From Coenobita brevimanus (lineage: Eukaryota > Arthropoda > Malacostraca > Decapoda > Coenobitidae): a stretch of 64,000 nt of DNA. The position numbers and the translations under genes are program-made. The stretch is from NCBI GenBank assembly GCA_032717465.1, contig CM064653.1, positions 34,240,659 through 34,304,658 on the forward strand, given 5' to 3'. Below the pieces are notes generated by a model. The model made no database searches, was not told where the DNA came from, and was given only the letters and a program-made list of their open reading frames with translations. Position 1 is the first letter of the stretch, and every line of letters starts with the position of its first letter. Shown here one piece after another: positions 1 through 8,585 of the stretch.

Positions 1-1941
1 CCTTGGTTTAATCACGCTTGTTCTAATGCTGTCCGCAACAAGGAGAGGGCCTACAAAAGGTACCGGAGCCAACCCACCCCTCAATCACATCATCTTTACG
101 TTTCTGCCCAGAATCGTTCTAAGTCTGTTCTTCGCTCTACTAAAAATAATTTCATCCATACTAAATGCTTTCAACTCTCCAACTCGAATTCTTCCCGCTT
201 CTTCTGGCACCTTGCCAAAAATCTTTCTAACAACTTTACCTCATCATCCTTCCCTCCTCTTTTCTACTCTGATGGTTCTGTAGCTATTTCTTCTACTGAT
301 AAAGCAGATCTCTTCGCACGGACTTTCTCCTCCAATTCCACCTTAGACTATTCCGGTGCTGTTCCTCCATCACTTCCCCCCTCTGACTTCCTCATAGCTG
401 ACATTAAAATTTCTTCAGTTGATGTATTTTCTGCCATTACTGGCCTCAGTACTAACAAGGCATATGGGCCTGATGGGGTCCCTCCTGTTGTTCTCAAGAA
501 CTGTGCTTCTGTGCTTACACCCTACCTAGGCAAACTCTTTCGCCTTTGTCTGTCAACTTGTACCTTTCCTTCTTGCTGGAAGTTTGCTCTCATTCAGCCA
601 GTCCCAAAGAAGGGTGACCACTCCCAACCCTCCAACTATCGTCCAATTGCTTTAACGTCCTGTATTTCAAAAGTTTTCGAGTCAATTCTCAATAGAAAAA
701 TTTTAAGGCATTTTTCCTATCACAATCTTCTTTCCGATCGTCAGTATGGGTTCCGTCAGGGACGCTCCACTGGCGATCTTCTCACCTACCTTTCAGACTC
801 CTGGTCATCCTCCTTTCGGGACTTTGGCGAAAGCTTTTCCATTGCACTTGACATCTCAAAGGCTTTCGATCGAGTCTGGCATAAATCTTTAATTTCCAAA
901 CTGCCCTCCTACGGTTTCTATCCTTCTATCTGTGCCTTCATCGCTAACTTCCTTTCTGGTCGTTCTATAGCCGCTGTTGTAGACCGCCATCGTTCTTCTC
1001 CTAGATCTATCAACAGTGGTGTTCCTCAGGGCTCTGTCCTATCACCAACTCTCTTCCTTTTATTCATCAATGATCTTCTAAGCTGTACATCTAACCCTAT
1101 CCACTCATACGCTGATGACTCCACCCTTCACCTTTCCATTCGGTTCCCGCAACGCCCATCTCAACAGTTGCTTCAACAAACAAGGGATGAGGCTATGGCA
1201 CACCTAATGTCTGACTTGGCTTGTATCTCTGACTGGGGTAAAAATAATATGGTTGTTTTTAATGCATCTAAGACTCAGTTCTTACAACTATCAACCCGAT
1301 AAAATCTTCCACAGGTATACCCATTAATGTTTAATAATATTCAGCTTAAACCTGCATCATCGTTGAACATGCTTGGGGTTTCATTTACTCGGGACTTATC
1401 TTGGAAAGATCATATTACATCTCTTGTAAAATCTGCTTCCAAGAGATTGGGTGTGCTAAGCTGACTCCGCTCTTTCTTTACCCCTGCACATTTGTTGACT
1501 CTATACAGGGGTTTTATCTGCCCCTGTGTGGAGTACAAGTCTCATGTGTGGGGAGGCTCCCCACATATAGCCCTTCTCAATAGGGTGGAGTCAAAGGCTT
1601 TTCGTCTCATTAACTCTTCTCCTCTTACTGACTCCCTTCAACCTCTGTCTCTTCGCCGCACTGTTCATCTTTATCTCTTTTCTATCGCTACTTTAATGGT
1701 CACTGCTCCTCTGAACTGTCTGCGTGCATTCCTCCACCTCTACGACGGGCGTGTAGCACCCGTCTGGCAGCAAACTCTCATCCCTTTTCTGTCCAACTCT
1801 CTAATGCAAGAGTTAACCGTTACTCCCAGTCTTTCATTTATGCAACAGGTCAGCTCTGGAACTGTCTCCCTCTGTCTGTATTTCCTGCTGCCTATGATCT
1901 CCAGTCTTTCAAACACAGTGTGTCCAGGCATCTCAAATTGA
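1..1941 (+). pseudogene. LINE-A ORF2 reverse transcriptase, broken
   Basis: The frame beginning at base 1 is open to a TAA at 1300-1302. It carries the linker (PWFNH), then the reverse transcriptase: AYGPDGVPP, NYRPIALTSC, GFRQGRSTGD, the motif A region LDISKAFDRVWH, motif B SGVPQGSVLSP and the catalytic YADDS near 1110. The same frame resumes at 1303 with the C-terminal thumb region. It meets a TGA at 1462-1464 where the sister copy has Arg (CGA to TGA), and then loses one base near 1666. That loss moves the C-terminus into the frame that ends at 1941. With two nonsense changes and one deletion it cannot make an active enzyme. Confidence 0.85.
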
Positions 1942-2040
1942 TCGGATCTTGAATTTGGCTCTCTATTGTATTTTGTTTTTCTCTTGGAGGGAACTGTTAC
2001 TGCGGGCTCATGGCCTCTGGTTCCTTGTTCCTCACATGAA

Positions 2041-2065
<25 letters not shown>
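2041..2065. repeat. (AT)n microsatellite
   Basis: A 25-base AT run lies at the 3' edge of the LINE-A copy and may be a decayed or expanded tail. Confidence 0.95.
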
Positions 2066-2071
<6 letters not shown>

Positions 2072-2084
2072 ATACAGTATATAC

Positions 2085-2560
2085 AGTAAGCCCTTAATTC
2101 ACACGAGGGTTACGTTCCCAGACCCTTTGCGTATGTGGTAAATTTCCCGTATATGTTCTCCCGTGTGTGCACATAATTACGCATGTGTATTAAGTATATT
2201 ACATCTGAATAATACTGCTTATGTACTACATACACCTTATAAACTATCATAAAGTATGAAAAACAACAAATATGTAAGAAACTTAACACTGAAAGCTGAC
2301 AAGCACAGACTTAGGTGGAGACACTTCAGTAGTCTGGTGCCCTAGCCCTCACTGCCTCCCATATGCTACATTCTGCCTGCGAACAGTTGACTCATTCACC
2401 TCAAACATATGGTTCCGAGACAGTTCACAGGCGTAGGTGGAGACATTTTAGCACAGTCTGGTGCACTAGCCCTCACTGCCTCCCGTATGCAATGTTCTGC
2501 ATTCTTTATTGTATGAACAGTTGACTCACCCCAAACATACGGTTCTGAGACAATTCACCA
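2085..2560. mobile_element. pogo/Tigger-like terminal sequence, partner end not found
   Basis: The left end follows a TA and reads CAGTAAGCCCTTAATTCA, with GGTTACGTTCCCAG a little further in. This resembles the terminal repeats of pogo/Tigger-type elements. No transposase remains and I could not find the matching right end, so the element is probably truncated or rearranged. It contains the 122-base tandem duplication listed next. Confidence 0.4.
2312..2556. repeat. Tandem duplication, period about 122 bp
   Basis: Two diverged copies start at 2312 and 2434. Each has TAGGTGGAGACA, then TCTGGTG, CTAGCCCTCACTGCCTCCC, ACAGTTGACTCA and a GGTTC-GAGACA ending. No coding frame crosses both units. 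Confidence 0.85.
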
Positions 2561-2566
2561 TCAAGT

Positions 2567-2755
2567 CAATTCACCGTCAAAACATGGACGATTCCCCGTT
2601 ATTCTATAGATATACTTATTATTGATTAGTTAACACTTTTATAACTAATTTTCAGAAGGATTTTATAACTCATATAAGTAAAAAACTAGTGTATTGTACT
2701 TACTAAATAATCTGGTATGTAAATAAATGACGGGGAATCGTCCTGACGGTGAATT
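2567..2755. repeat. Short inverted repeat / MITE-like palindrome
   Basis: CAATTCACCGTC...GACGATTCCCCGT at 2567-2600 is the reverse complement of ACGGGGAATCGTC...GACGGTGAATTG at 2729-2755. The arms are about 28 bp, with one 6-base indel, around an AT-rich centre. It looks like a small palindromic MITE, but no target duplication is clear. Confidence 0.65.
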
Positions 2756-2835
2756 GTCGCCGACATTCCTTCCCTAAGTTTGTCGAACACTTTAACTTTC
2801 TCTGTCAGCAGCATCACTTTATATATATACACATA

Positions 2836-3683
2836 GTAATCTTCCCAATATCCGATTTAATACAACCAAAGGCATATCCGGGAAGTGGGTTTGTCCGGAT
2901 ACTGGGACCCTGCCTCCTAGACTGGTACTTATGGACCCTAACCCAGCCTAACTTTGAAAGCCACCTAAATAACTCCCTACCGGACATGCGTAGCACCTAT
3001 TTAAGACCCTGTTCACACAAATAAAGGACATAAAGCATGAAATAACTGAAAAGGAACCAGAGAATGAGGAATTAGACGTGAGTATGGAAAAGATTTAGCA
3101 GTGTACAGGGTACTTACAGCACATCCGTGGCCGCCTCCTGTAAGGCTCTGTCAGTGGTGAAAATGCTCTTGAAGCATGTACAGTAATCCATTGTTGTGCT
3201 GCACTTAATTCTTTGCACTGTAAGTTATAATTGTTTAACTCTGCACATTCTGTTCTTAATTGTGCCATGCCAGTTTCAACCGCCAGTTTGTCCTCCACAC
3301 TTAATCCTTTGCACTCTAAATTCTGATTTCTTAACACTGCACAACACTGTAAATTCCCTTGTGGTCTAGTGGCAAGTATTGCATTTTATTCACTGCTTAT
3401 TCACAAGAACGAGACATGTGGCATCCATTGCGATGAGCATCTACTCACGATGGTAGTTAGACAGTAACTGGGGAGGGGAGGAACAGCAGGGAGCTGGCGG
3501 CCATGTGTAAATACAGCTCTTCAGCGCTGCGCGCCAAGTCAAATTACGGGTGGGAAAAAATTCTGATTTTTAATTTTTTTTTTTAAATTTTTTGGCCATT
3601 TTTGGGTTCCGAAGGCCCAGGCCCAAAATGTCTGGGTAGTGGGGTGTCCGGTTATTGGGTGTCCAGATAATAAAGGGATTACT
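2836..3683. mobile_element. Non-autonomous deletion derivative of the Tigger-like element at 15603-18647
   Basis: The left end, after a TA, matches the left end of the complete element (GTAAT/C, then CCAATATCCG). The blocks CTGGTACTTATGGACCCTAA, CCGGACATGCGTAGCACC and CTTGTGGTCTAGTGG follow in the same order in both. The right end (GTGTCCAGATAATAAAGG, then GATTAC) also matches. The transposase has been replaced by a short unrelated or deleted junction near 3400. The length is about 850 bp against about 3 kb for the complete copy, so it would need transposase in trans. Confidence 0.8.
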
Positions 3684-3692
3684 GCATATATA

Positions 3693-4042
3693 TAGGCTGA
3701 ATCGGTAGAGAGGCGGTCTGCAGTCCTAATGGACCCAGGATCGAATCCCGGCTGGGGCAGGGAACAGTTTAAGGATTTGAATTTCCTAAAAGGCAGACTT
3801 TCCTGATCTACCAGATGATCCGCCGACATGTCGTAAAATTACCCCCGCTAATACCAACACACCAGTCCTGTATGAGACAACCCTAGCATGTATTCAATAT
3901 GGACGGTGGGTGTTAGCACCAAAGTGGTGACATGTGGAGGTGTAGGAGGACTACTGGGCCTTGGGATAGGTGACTGCTCCCAAGAAATAGGCCCTGAGCC
4001 TTTGCCCAGAGTCGGACACATAAAATATATATATATATATAT
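3693..4042 (+). mobile_element. tRNA-derived SINE with (AT)n tail
   Basis: The head reads like a tRNA: a D-arm/A-box region GGCTGAATCGGTAGAG near 3693 and a B box GGATCGAATCC at 3738-3748, correctly spaced for RNA polymerase III. The body runs to a 3' region with GCCTTTGCCCAGAGTCGG and ends in ATATAT at 4025-4042. It abuts the right end of the pogo-like derivative at 3683. Lack of a tRNA acceptor stem and the long body argue against a functional tRNA gene. Confidence 0.7.
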
Positions 4043-4107
4043 ACACCCTCTACTTCAACCCTTAATGAAAAGCAGTTTTTACCTCACATCATTGGTAAAT
4101 CACTTTA

Positions 4108-4272
4108 TTTCTTATCCTGTCAATTCTTACACAACCACAAATTCCTTAACATCCATTTCCATTGGTTTTACTTTTGACTTTTCAAACTTATTCTTATCCT
4201 ATGTATTCTTACACAGGATCAAATTCCTTAACATCCATTTCCATTGCATTTACTGTTGACTTTTCAAACTTA
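4108..4272. repeat. Tandem duplication, period 82 bp
   Basis: Two units share TTCTTATCCT, ATTCTTACACA, ATTCCTTAACATCCATTTCC and TTTTCAAACTTA. The anchor ATTCCTTAAC starts at 4141 and 4223. No gene is recognised in 4043-4650 around it. Confidence 0.85.
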
Positions 4273-4657
4273 AGTCTTGTGATAATTTTACATCCATCTG
4301 TTAATGCGACTTCTAATCACCTTCATGTGGTCCTCCATCAACTTCCATACACATTCATCTTTTCTGTATCGAGGCCTGCATGGCCAGGCGTCTTTGGTCC
4401 TAGAGCCATTCTACTCTCCCCATTTTTACATATTCATGTCTTTATTTTTTATCACTGCACTGAGATATTGAAATTGTTTCACCAATTCAGTTCTCTCACC
4501 ATTCACCAGACCATCATACTTTAGTTACTCTCTCTCTCAGCAACTATTACTTTAGTATTACTTTCAGTTTCTTGTGAACCTGACCACTCAAAGACATTCA
4601 CAAAACTCTGAACCAGTCAACAAAGATCCTCTTCATTCTTAACAAGTAACAAGTGTA

Positions 4658-5085
4658 ATGCTGTATGATATTGACAGCTGGACAGTAAAGGAAGAGGTAT
4701 TTGTAGGCTGAAGAATACAGAAATGACAATGATTAGGTGGATGTATAATGTATCCTTGATTAGGAGGCTGGGGAGTTGGGCTAGGATTGCAATTGAAGAG
4801 CTTAGAGGAAGGAGGGGATTTGAATGTATTGGTGTTGTGATGAGGAGGGCTAGGATGAGGAGTGGTAGATTGAAATGGTTTGGGCATGTTGAGAGGATGG
4901 AGGATGGCAATTGGGTATAGAGGGTGAGAAGTGAGAATGTTAGGGGGTAGGTTTGCGAGAGGCTGACCAATAAAAGATGTGGGACGAGGTCATACACAAG
5001 CATGTTAGAGTCTTTAAAAATGATACAATCAGAGCATTCTCAGCATACAGAGGTATGAAATGGGGGAATGCATGGGCAAAGGAGG
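4658..5085 (+). pseudogene. RTE-like reverse transcriptase C-terminus, heavily decayed
   Basis: In mixed frames one can read the C-terminal region typical of RTE-group LINEs: DSWTVKEE, MIRWMYNVSL, EELRGRRG and LKWFGHVERMEDGNWV (about 4860-4918). The WFGHVERM block is shared with the RTE-1 copies at 29777 and 54464, but the surrounding sequence is more diverged, so this is another subfamily (it resembles RTE-2). Several stops and frameshifts are present. No catalytic part remains. Confidence 0.6.
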
Positions 5086-5087
5086 TA

Positions 5088-5533
5088 CATTGGAGTCTCT
5101 TTCATCCGAAGTTCTTTTAACCGTAATATGCCATTAACCGTAAGTTTTACTAAAACGTTCTCATTTAGATTAACCGCAAAAATCTGAAATCTGTCTGAAA
5201 ACTCAAACACAGTGGGCTTGTTTCAGGCCACTAGCGTTAGTTTACGGTTGCTCTGCTAGTCACTAGAGCGAGCATTGGTTGCTCCAGCCCCCTCAGACTG
5301 CACAGTAAGTGCAGTTACATATGTGGTTACTACAGTGTATTAAGTATTTTGGTGATGGTTGAGTGGCTTTTGGGGTGCTGGTGGTGGGCTAGACGTCGCT
5401 AGAAATGGGTGGTGGGTGAGTACAGTACTGTTCCCTTGTATCCTACATATTATTACAGTATCTCTTGTCCAAAAAAATCGATTAAATGAAACTTTGCAAG
5501 TCCCATGATTTTCTGATAAAAGAGACTACACTG
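5088..5533. mobile_element. TA-flanked pogo-like MITE
   Basis: Both ends lie next to TA (5086-5087 and 5534-5535). The left end reads TGGAGTCTCTTTCATCC; the right end, reverse-complemented, reads CAGTGTAGTCTCTTTTATC. The body of 446 bp has no open frame. TA duplication and CAGT-type ends fit the pogo/Tigger group. Confidence 0.7.
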
Positions 5534-6304
5534 TACAACACTGACATGCCAAAATCTAGCTTACAGTGGGTAGCACTATGGTGAAGATAACCCCCTTTAA
5601 TAGTTTTCAGCCTCATATACAGTGCTGAAAGGGGGTTTTCTCCACCACCAACCTATAGATGAAGACTGAAAATAGTTCTGTCCATCATAAACTGAATTTT
5701 GTCAGGTTATTGCTTTACCCCCTTGGGATGTGCAGTGCCTTAAGTACGCAACCCTTCACTATTCATCACCACCCCTACCCACTTTTTCCTTTTCAGTTAA
5801 CTTTAGTCACATTTCCACAAAGGGGAAATGATTTTTTTTTTTTTATTTCTTCTAAGTGTTGGTGTTGACATTCTTGTTCTTACCAATGCTCTTTTCCGTA
5901 GTCATACATCATTATTTCTGGGTCAGGTTGTCTGAAAATTATCATGAGTGTGCCTGAGCTTGATATTTTGAGACACACACACACTCTCTCTCTCTCTCTA
6001 TCTCTCTCTCTCCTTTTTTTCTGTTTTAATTAAGATCGTTAAAATTATTTCAGAGGTCAAAATGTAAGAAGGCAGGTGAATAAGTAACCAGCAGTGGCTG
6101 GAAAATCACCAAAAATCAAAACTTCAATTCCATTTCAAGCAAATGCTTTGTTTGGCTCCCAACACAGTTATGGTAGGCAGCAGGTTTGGTTTGAAGGATC
6201 CCTCTCGTCCAATATGTTTTGTGATTTATTTGAATCTTGTGAGTTACAAATCCAAGGAAGTATTTGTATTTGTGTATAAGAAGCAAACTTCGAGAAAGTG
6301 CTCG

Positions 6305-6308
<4 letters not shown>
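5534..6308. other. No gene seen; microsatellites only
   Basis: I see no supported gene or element here. It contains a T run at 5832-5844 and adjoining (AC)n and (CT)n tracts at about 5971-6013. Confidence 0.6.
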
Positions 6309-6349
<41 letters not shown>

Positions 6350-6352
6350 ACA
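6309..6352. repeat. (AC)n microsatellite, first junction of the LINE array
   Basis: An almost pure AC tract of about 44 bases sits immediately before the 5'-truncated LINE-B2 fragment. The element sequence starts within the final ACACATAAGAG. Confidence 0.95.
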
Positions 6353-6830
6353 TAAGAGTAGCATTTCATTATATGGATGAGGAGATGATGAAAAAATTGA
6401 TAGTGGTCATGATCCGCCCCAGGTTAGAATATGCAGCGGTAGTGTGGTCCCCACACAAAAAGAAAGATATAAACAAGATTGAGAGAATATAAAGAACAGC
6501 AACCAAGATGGTCCCTAGTGTGGCAGATCTGTCATACAGAGAGAGGCTAGAAAAGCTGGATTTGCCTTCCTTAGAGGAAAGGAGAAAGAGGGGAGACTTG
6601 ATTGCAGTGTTCAGGACCATGGTGGGAGTAGATAAAATTGACAAAGAAGATCTGTTTGTATGGGATAAGAGAGCAACAAGAGGACAAGGAATGAAATTGA
6701 AAAAGTCAAGCTGCTTGAAGGCTATCGAGAAATATAGCTTTCCTTACAGAAGTATAGACTTATGGAATAGCCTGGACAAAGAGATCGTCCAGGCTAAAAA
6801 CTTAAACGAGTTTAAAGCTAAATTTGAATG
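6353..6830 (+). pseudogene. LINE-B2 reverse transcriptase C-terminal fragment
   Basis: The fragment encodes the thumb and C-terminal domain only: RVAFHYMDEEMMKKL, MIRPRLEYAAVVWSPH, SYRERLEKLDLPSLEERRKRGD and SIDLWNSLDKEI. A TAA at 6490-6492 replaces the Gln codon found in the sister copy (ERIQRTATK). The coding region is cut where the 5S SINE inserted, after NEFKAKFE. No catalytic residues are present. Confidence 0.85.
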
Positions 6831-6831
6831 G

Positions 6832-7051
6832 CCATACCATGTTGAGTACACCGCTTCCCGTCCGATCAGCGAAGTTAAGCAACGTTGGGTCTGGTTAGTA
6901 CTTGGATGGGTGACCGCCTGGGAACATCAGATGCTGTTGGCATCCCTACGTGTCAAGTGGGGTTGGTGGAGGATTAGTGCCCCTCCCTGTAAAACAATTA
7001 GTTCTAAGCCCTTGGCCACCCCGTCTGGGATACATGGCGTCTGGCAATGAA
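6832..7051 (+). mobile_element. 5S rRNA-derived SINE (SINE3-type)
   Basis: Bases 6832 to about 6946 match the sense strand of 5S rRNA: CCATACCATGTTGAGTACAC, TCCGATCAGCGAAGTTAAGC, then the internal promoter box C region CTTGGATGGGTGACCGCC. This is followed by a roughly 105-base tail also present in the hairpin SINE at 61566-61937 (CTACGTGTCA, TTAGTGCCCCTCCCTGTAA, GGCGTCTGGCAATGA). It sits inside a LINE-B2 fragment with a 7-base direct repeat TGAATGG at 6825-6831 and 7052-7058, as expected for target-primed insertion. The 5S part lacks the first few bases and carries substitutions, so it is not a functional 5S gene. Confidence 0.9.
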
Positions 7052-7572
7052 TGAATGGAGAAACAACGACGGAAACCCACGAACATAGCACATTCCATGT
7101 ATATCACAATTAGGTATACAGTATTAGGTAAATACATAAATATTTGGAACGACTTAGACAAAGAGGTGGTGCATGAGAAAAACATTCATGTGTGTAAAGG
7201 TAGACTTGATTAATGTGGATTTGGAGACAGGACAACACGAGCATTGCTCAATTCCTGTATACTACAAATAGGTAAATACACACACACAGGAGACACCAAG
7301 GAGTGCAGACGCGGGCCGACCGCACTCCATACTGAGCCAGCACGGCCAGTGGCATTACCTAAATTAGTATCTTTATATGAGTCAAGTTCTGTACCAGGTT
7401 AGACTAAATGGTTTTTATTATTAAAAAGAAAAACAAAAAAAAGTTTAAACAAGACTTGTTCAAACAGAAAAGAGAACCGAGTAGCGAAAGAATGCACTCA
7501 GTCAACTGATTGTTTGTTTAGAGTTCAACTGCCCCAGGGAATGTAAGTACTCTGTGCTTTTAGTATTGCAAA

Positions 7573-8585
7573 ATGACCACATACTTTAGTAAAGCAAATT
7601 TGGAAAAGAAAAAGGATAAAGGTAGAAAGCAGGATGATGATTTCTACCAAGAACTGGTTGAAATGGAGACTCACAATAAATTGGTAGAGCATGTACACAG
7701 GCTAGAGATGCCCTTCCAGAATGAGATTGATGAAATAAAGAAGCAGATGCACTTGCAAAAGGAAGAAATGAAAAACTAGGAAGGGAGGCCAATAAGAAAG
7801 ACACAACCATATGTGAACTAACAGTGGAAATGAGTACACTTAGGAGGAAAATGAGTGAAATGGCAAGTACAGTAGTTAACCACAAGAGTATTATGGAAGA
7901 GTTAAAAAATGATACAGAGACAATTAGGCAAGTAAGCAGTCCGATAGATCAGAGCAGTGATATTGAGGAGAAGATAACACAGGTGAATGAAGCTGCGGAA
8001 AGCTACAAAAATGATGTGGAAACCACGAATGCTGAAATGGTGAAAGTAAAGAAAGACTTAGAAACAAGGGTGGAAGAAAAAAGCATTAAAAAGGAAGTGA
8101 AAAGAATAATCCAAAACAATCCAAAGTTAGTCAGAGATTCAGTAGATATCACGAAATCTATAGTAATCACTGGTATAGAAGAGGAAGAAGTAAAAAACAA
8201 GATCTCAAGAGACAAAAAGGAGATGGCAAATGTGATGAGTCTATTGAAAGAAGTATCAGAGGAAATCTGTAGTAAAGACATAGAGGAACACAAAAGGTTA
8301 GGGAAATACGAGAAAAGCAAGTCAAGACTTCTAAAGGTAACTTTCTAGAGTGTAAACACCGTGGAGGAGATACTAAAAAATGCAAAGAATCTTATGGAAA
8401 AAGAGGAGTTCAAAAATATATGGATAAAAAGATGCCTAACACAAGAGGAACTGGAATTACTGAAAGAGAAGAGGGAGGAAGCAAAAACAAAAAATGAGGG
8501 AAGATAAGAAGAAGAGAAGAACACATTTTTTTACAAAGTAATAGGATTGCAGGTACGAAAGTGGTACATAAACAGGAGGGAATAA
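7573..8585 (+). pseudogene. LINE-B1 ORF1 (coiled-coil protein), broken
   Basis: ORF1 encodes a highly charged protein of about 335 codons. The N-terminal two thirds are heptad-rich and probably coiled coil (HNKLVEHVHRLEM, IEEKITQVNEA, VKKDLETRVEEK). The C-terminal third contains EHKRLGKYEKSKSR, LKVTF, LTQEELELLKEKREEAK and the terminal FYKV-GLQV-KWY block that LINE ORF1 proteins of this type share. The usual role is binding element RNA in the RNP; that is family knowledge. The copy is broken by a frameshift between 7779 and 7824 and a TAG at 8346-8348. ORF2 starts just before its stop, overlapping by about 25 bases. Confidence 0.8.

Larger units (their letters stand above)
1..2065 (+). mobile_element. 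LINE-A copy 1, Jockey-like non-LTR retrotransposon, cut by window edge
   Basis: The element enters the window inside its second ORF, so the endonuclease lies upstream and is not seen. It aligns along its whole visible length with the complete reverse-strand copy at 37034-40363. It ends with the family's short 3' UTR near 2040. There the poly(A) tail of the other copies is replaced by an (AT)n tract. The family is called Jockey-like from its reverse transcriptase style (NYRPIALTS, YADDS) and its poly(A) 3' end; the exact clade is inference. Confidence 0.85.
6353..7288 (+). mobile_element. LINE-B2 copy 0, 5'-truncated CR1/L2-like LINE
   Basis: This is the 3' end of the same family as the copy at 18741-22882. 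It starts in the reverse transcriptase C-terminus, is interrupted by the 5S SINE at 6832-7051, and resumes with AGAAACA. It keeps the family 3' UTR, including GAGGTGGTGCATGAG and GGAGACAGGACAACACGAGC, and ends GGTAAATACACACACACA at 7288. The next LINE begins directly after this AC tail. Confidence 0.85.

Noticed and set aside
3693..3770. A functional tRNA gene
   Set aside because: Only the internal promoter region resembles tRNA; no acceptor stem closes, and a long SINE body follows.
6298..6355. Thr-His and Cys-Val repeat peptides
   Set aside because: These are translations of the (AC)n microsatellite.
6832..6946. A functional 5S rRNA gene
   Set aside because: The 5' end is missing, several substitutions are present, it lies singly inside a LINE, and it is fused to a SINE tail.
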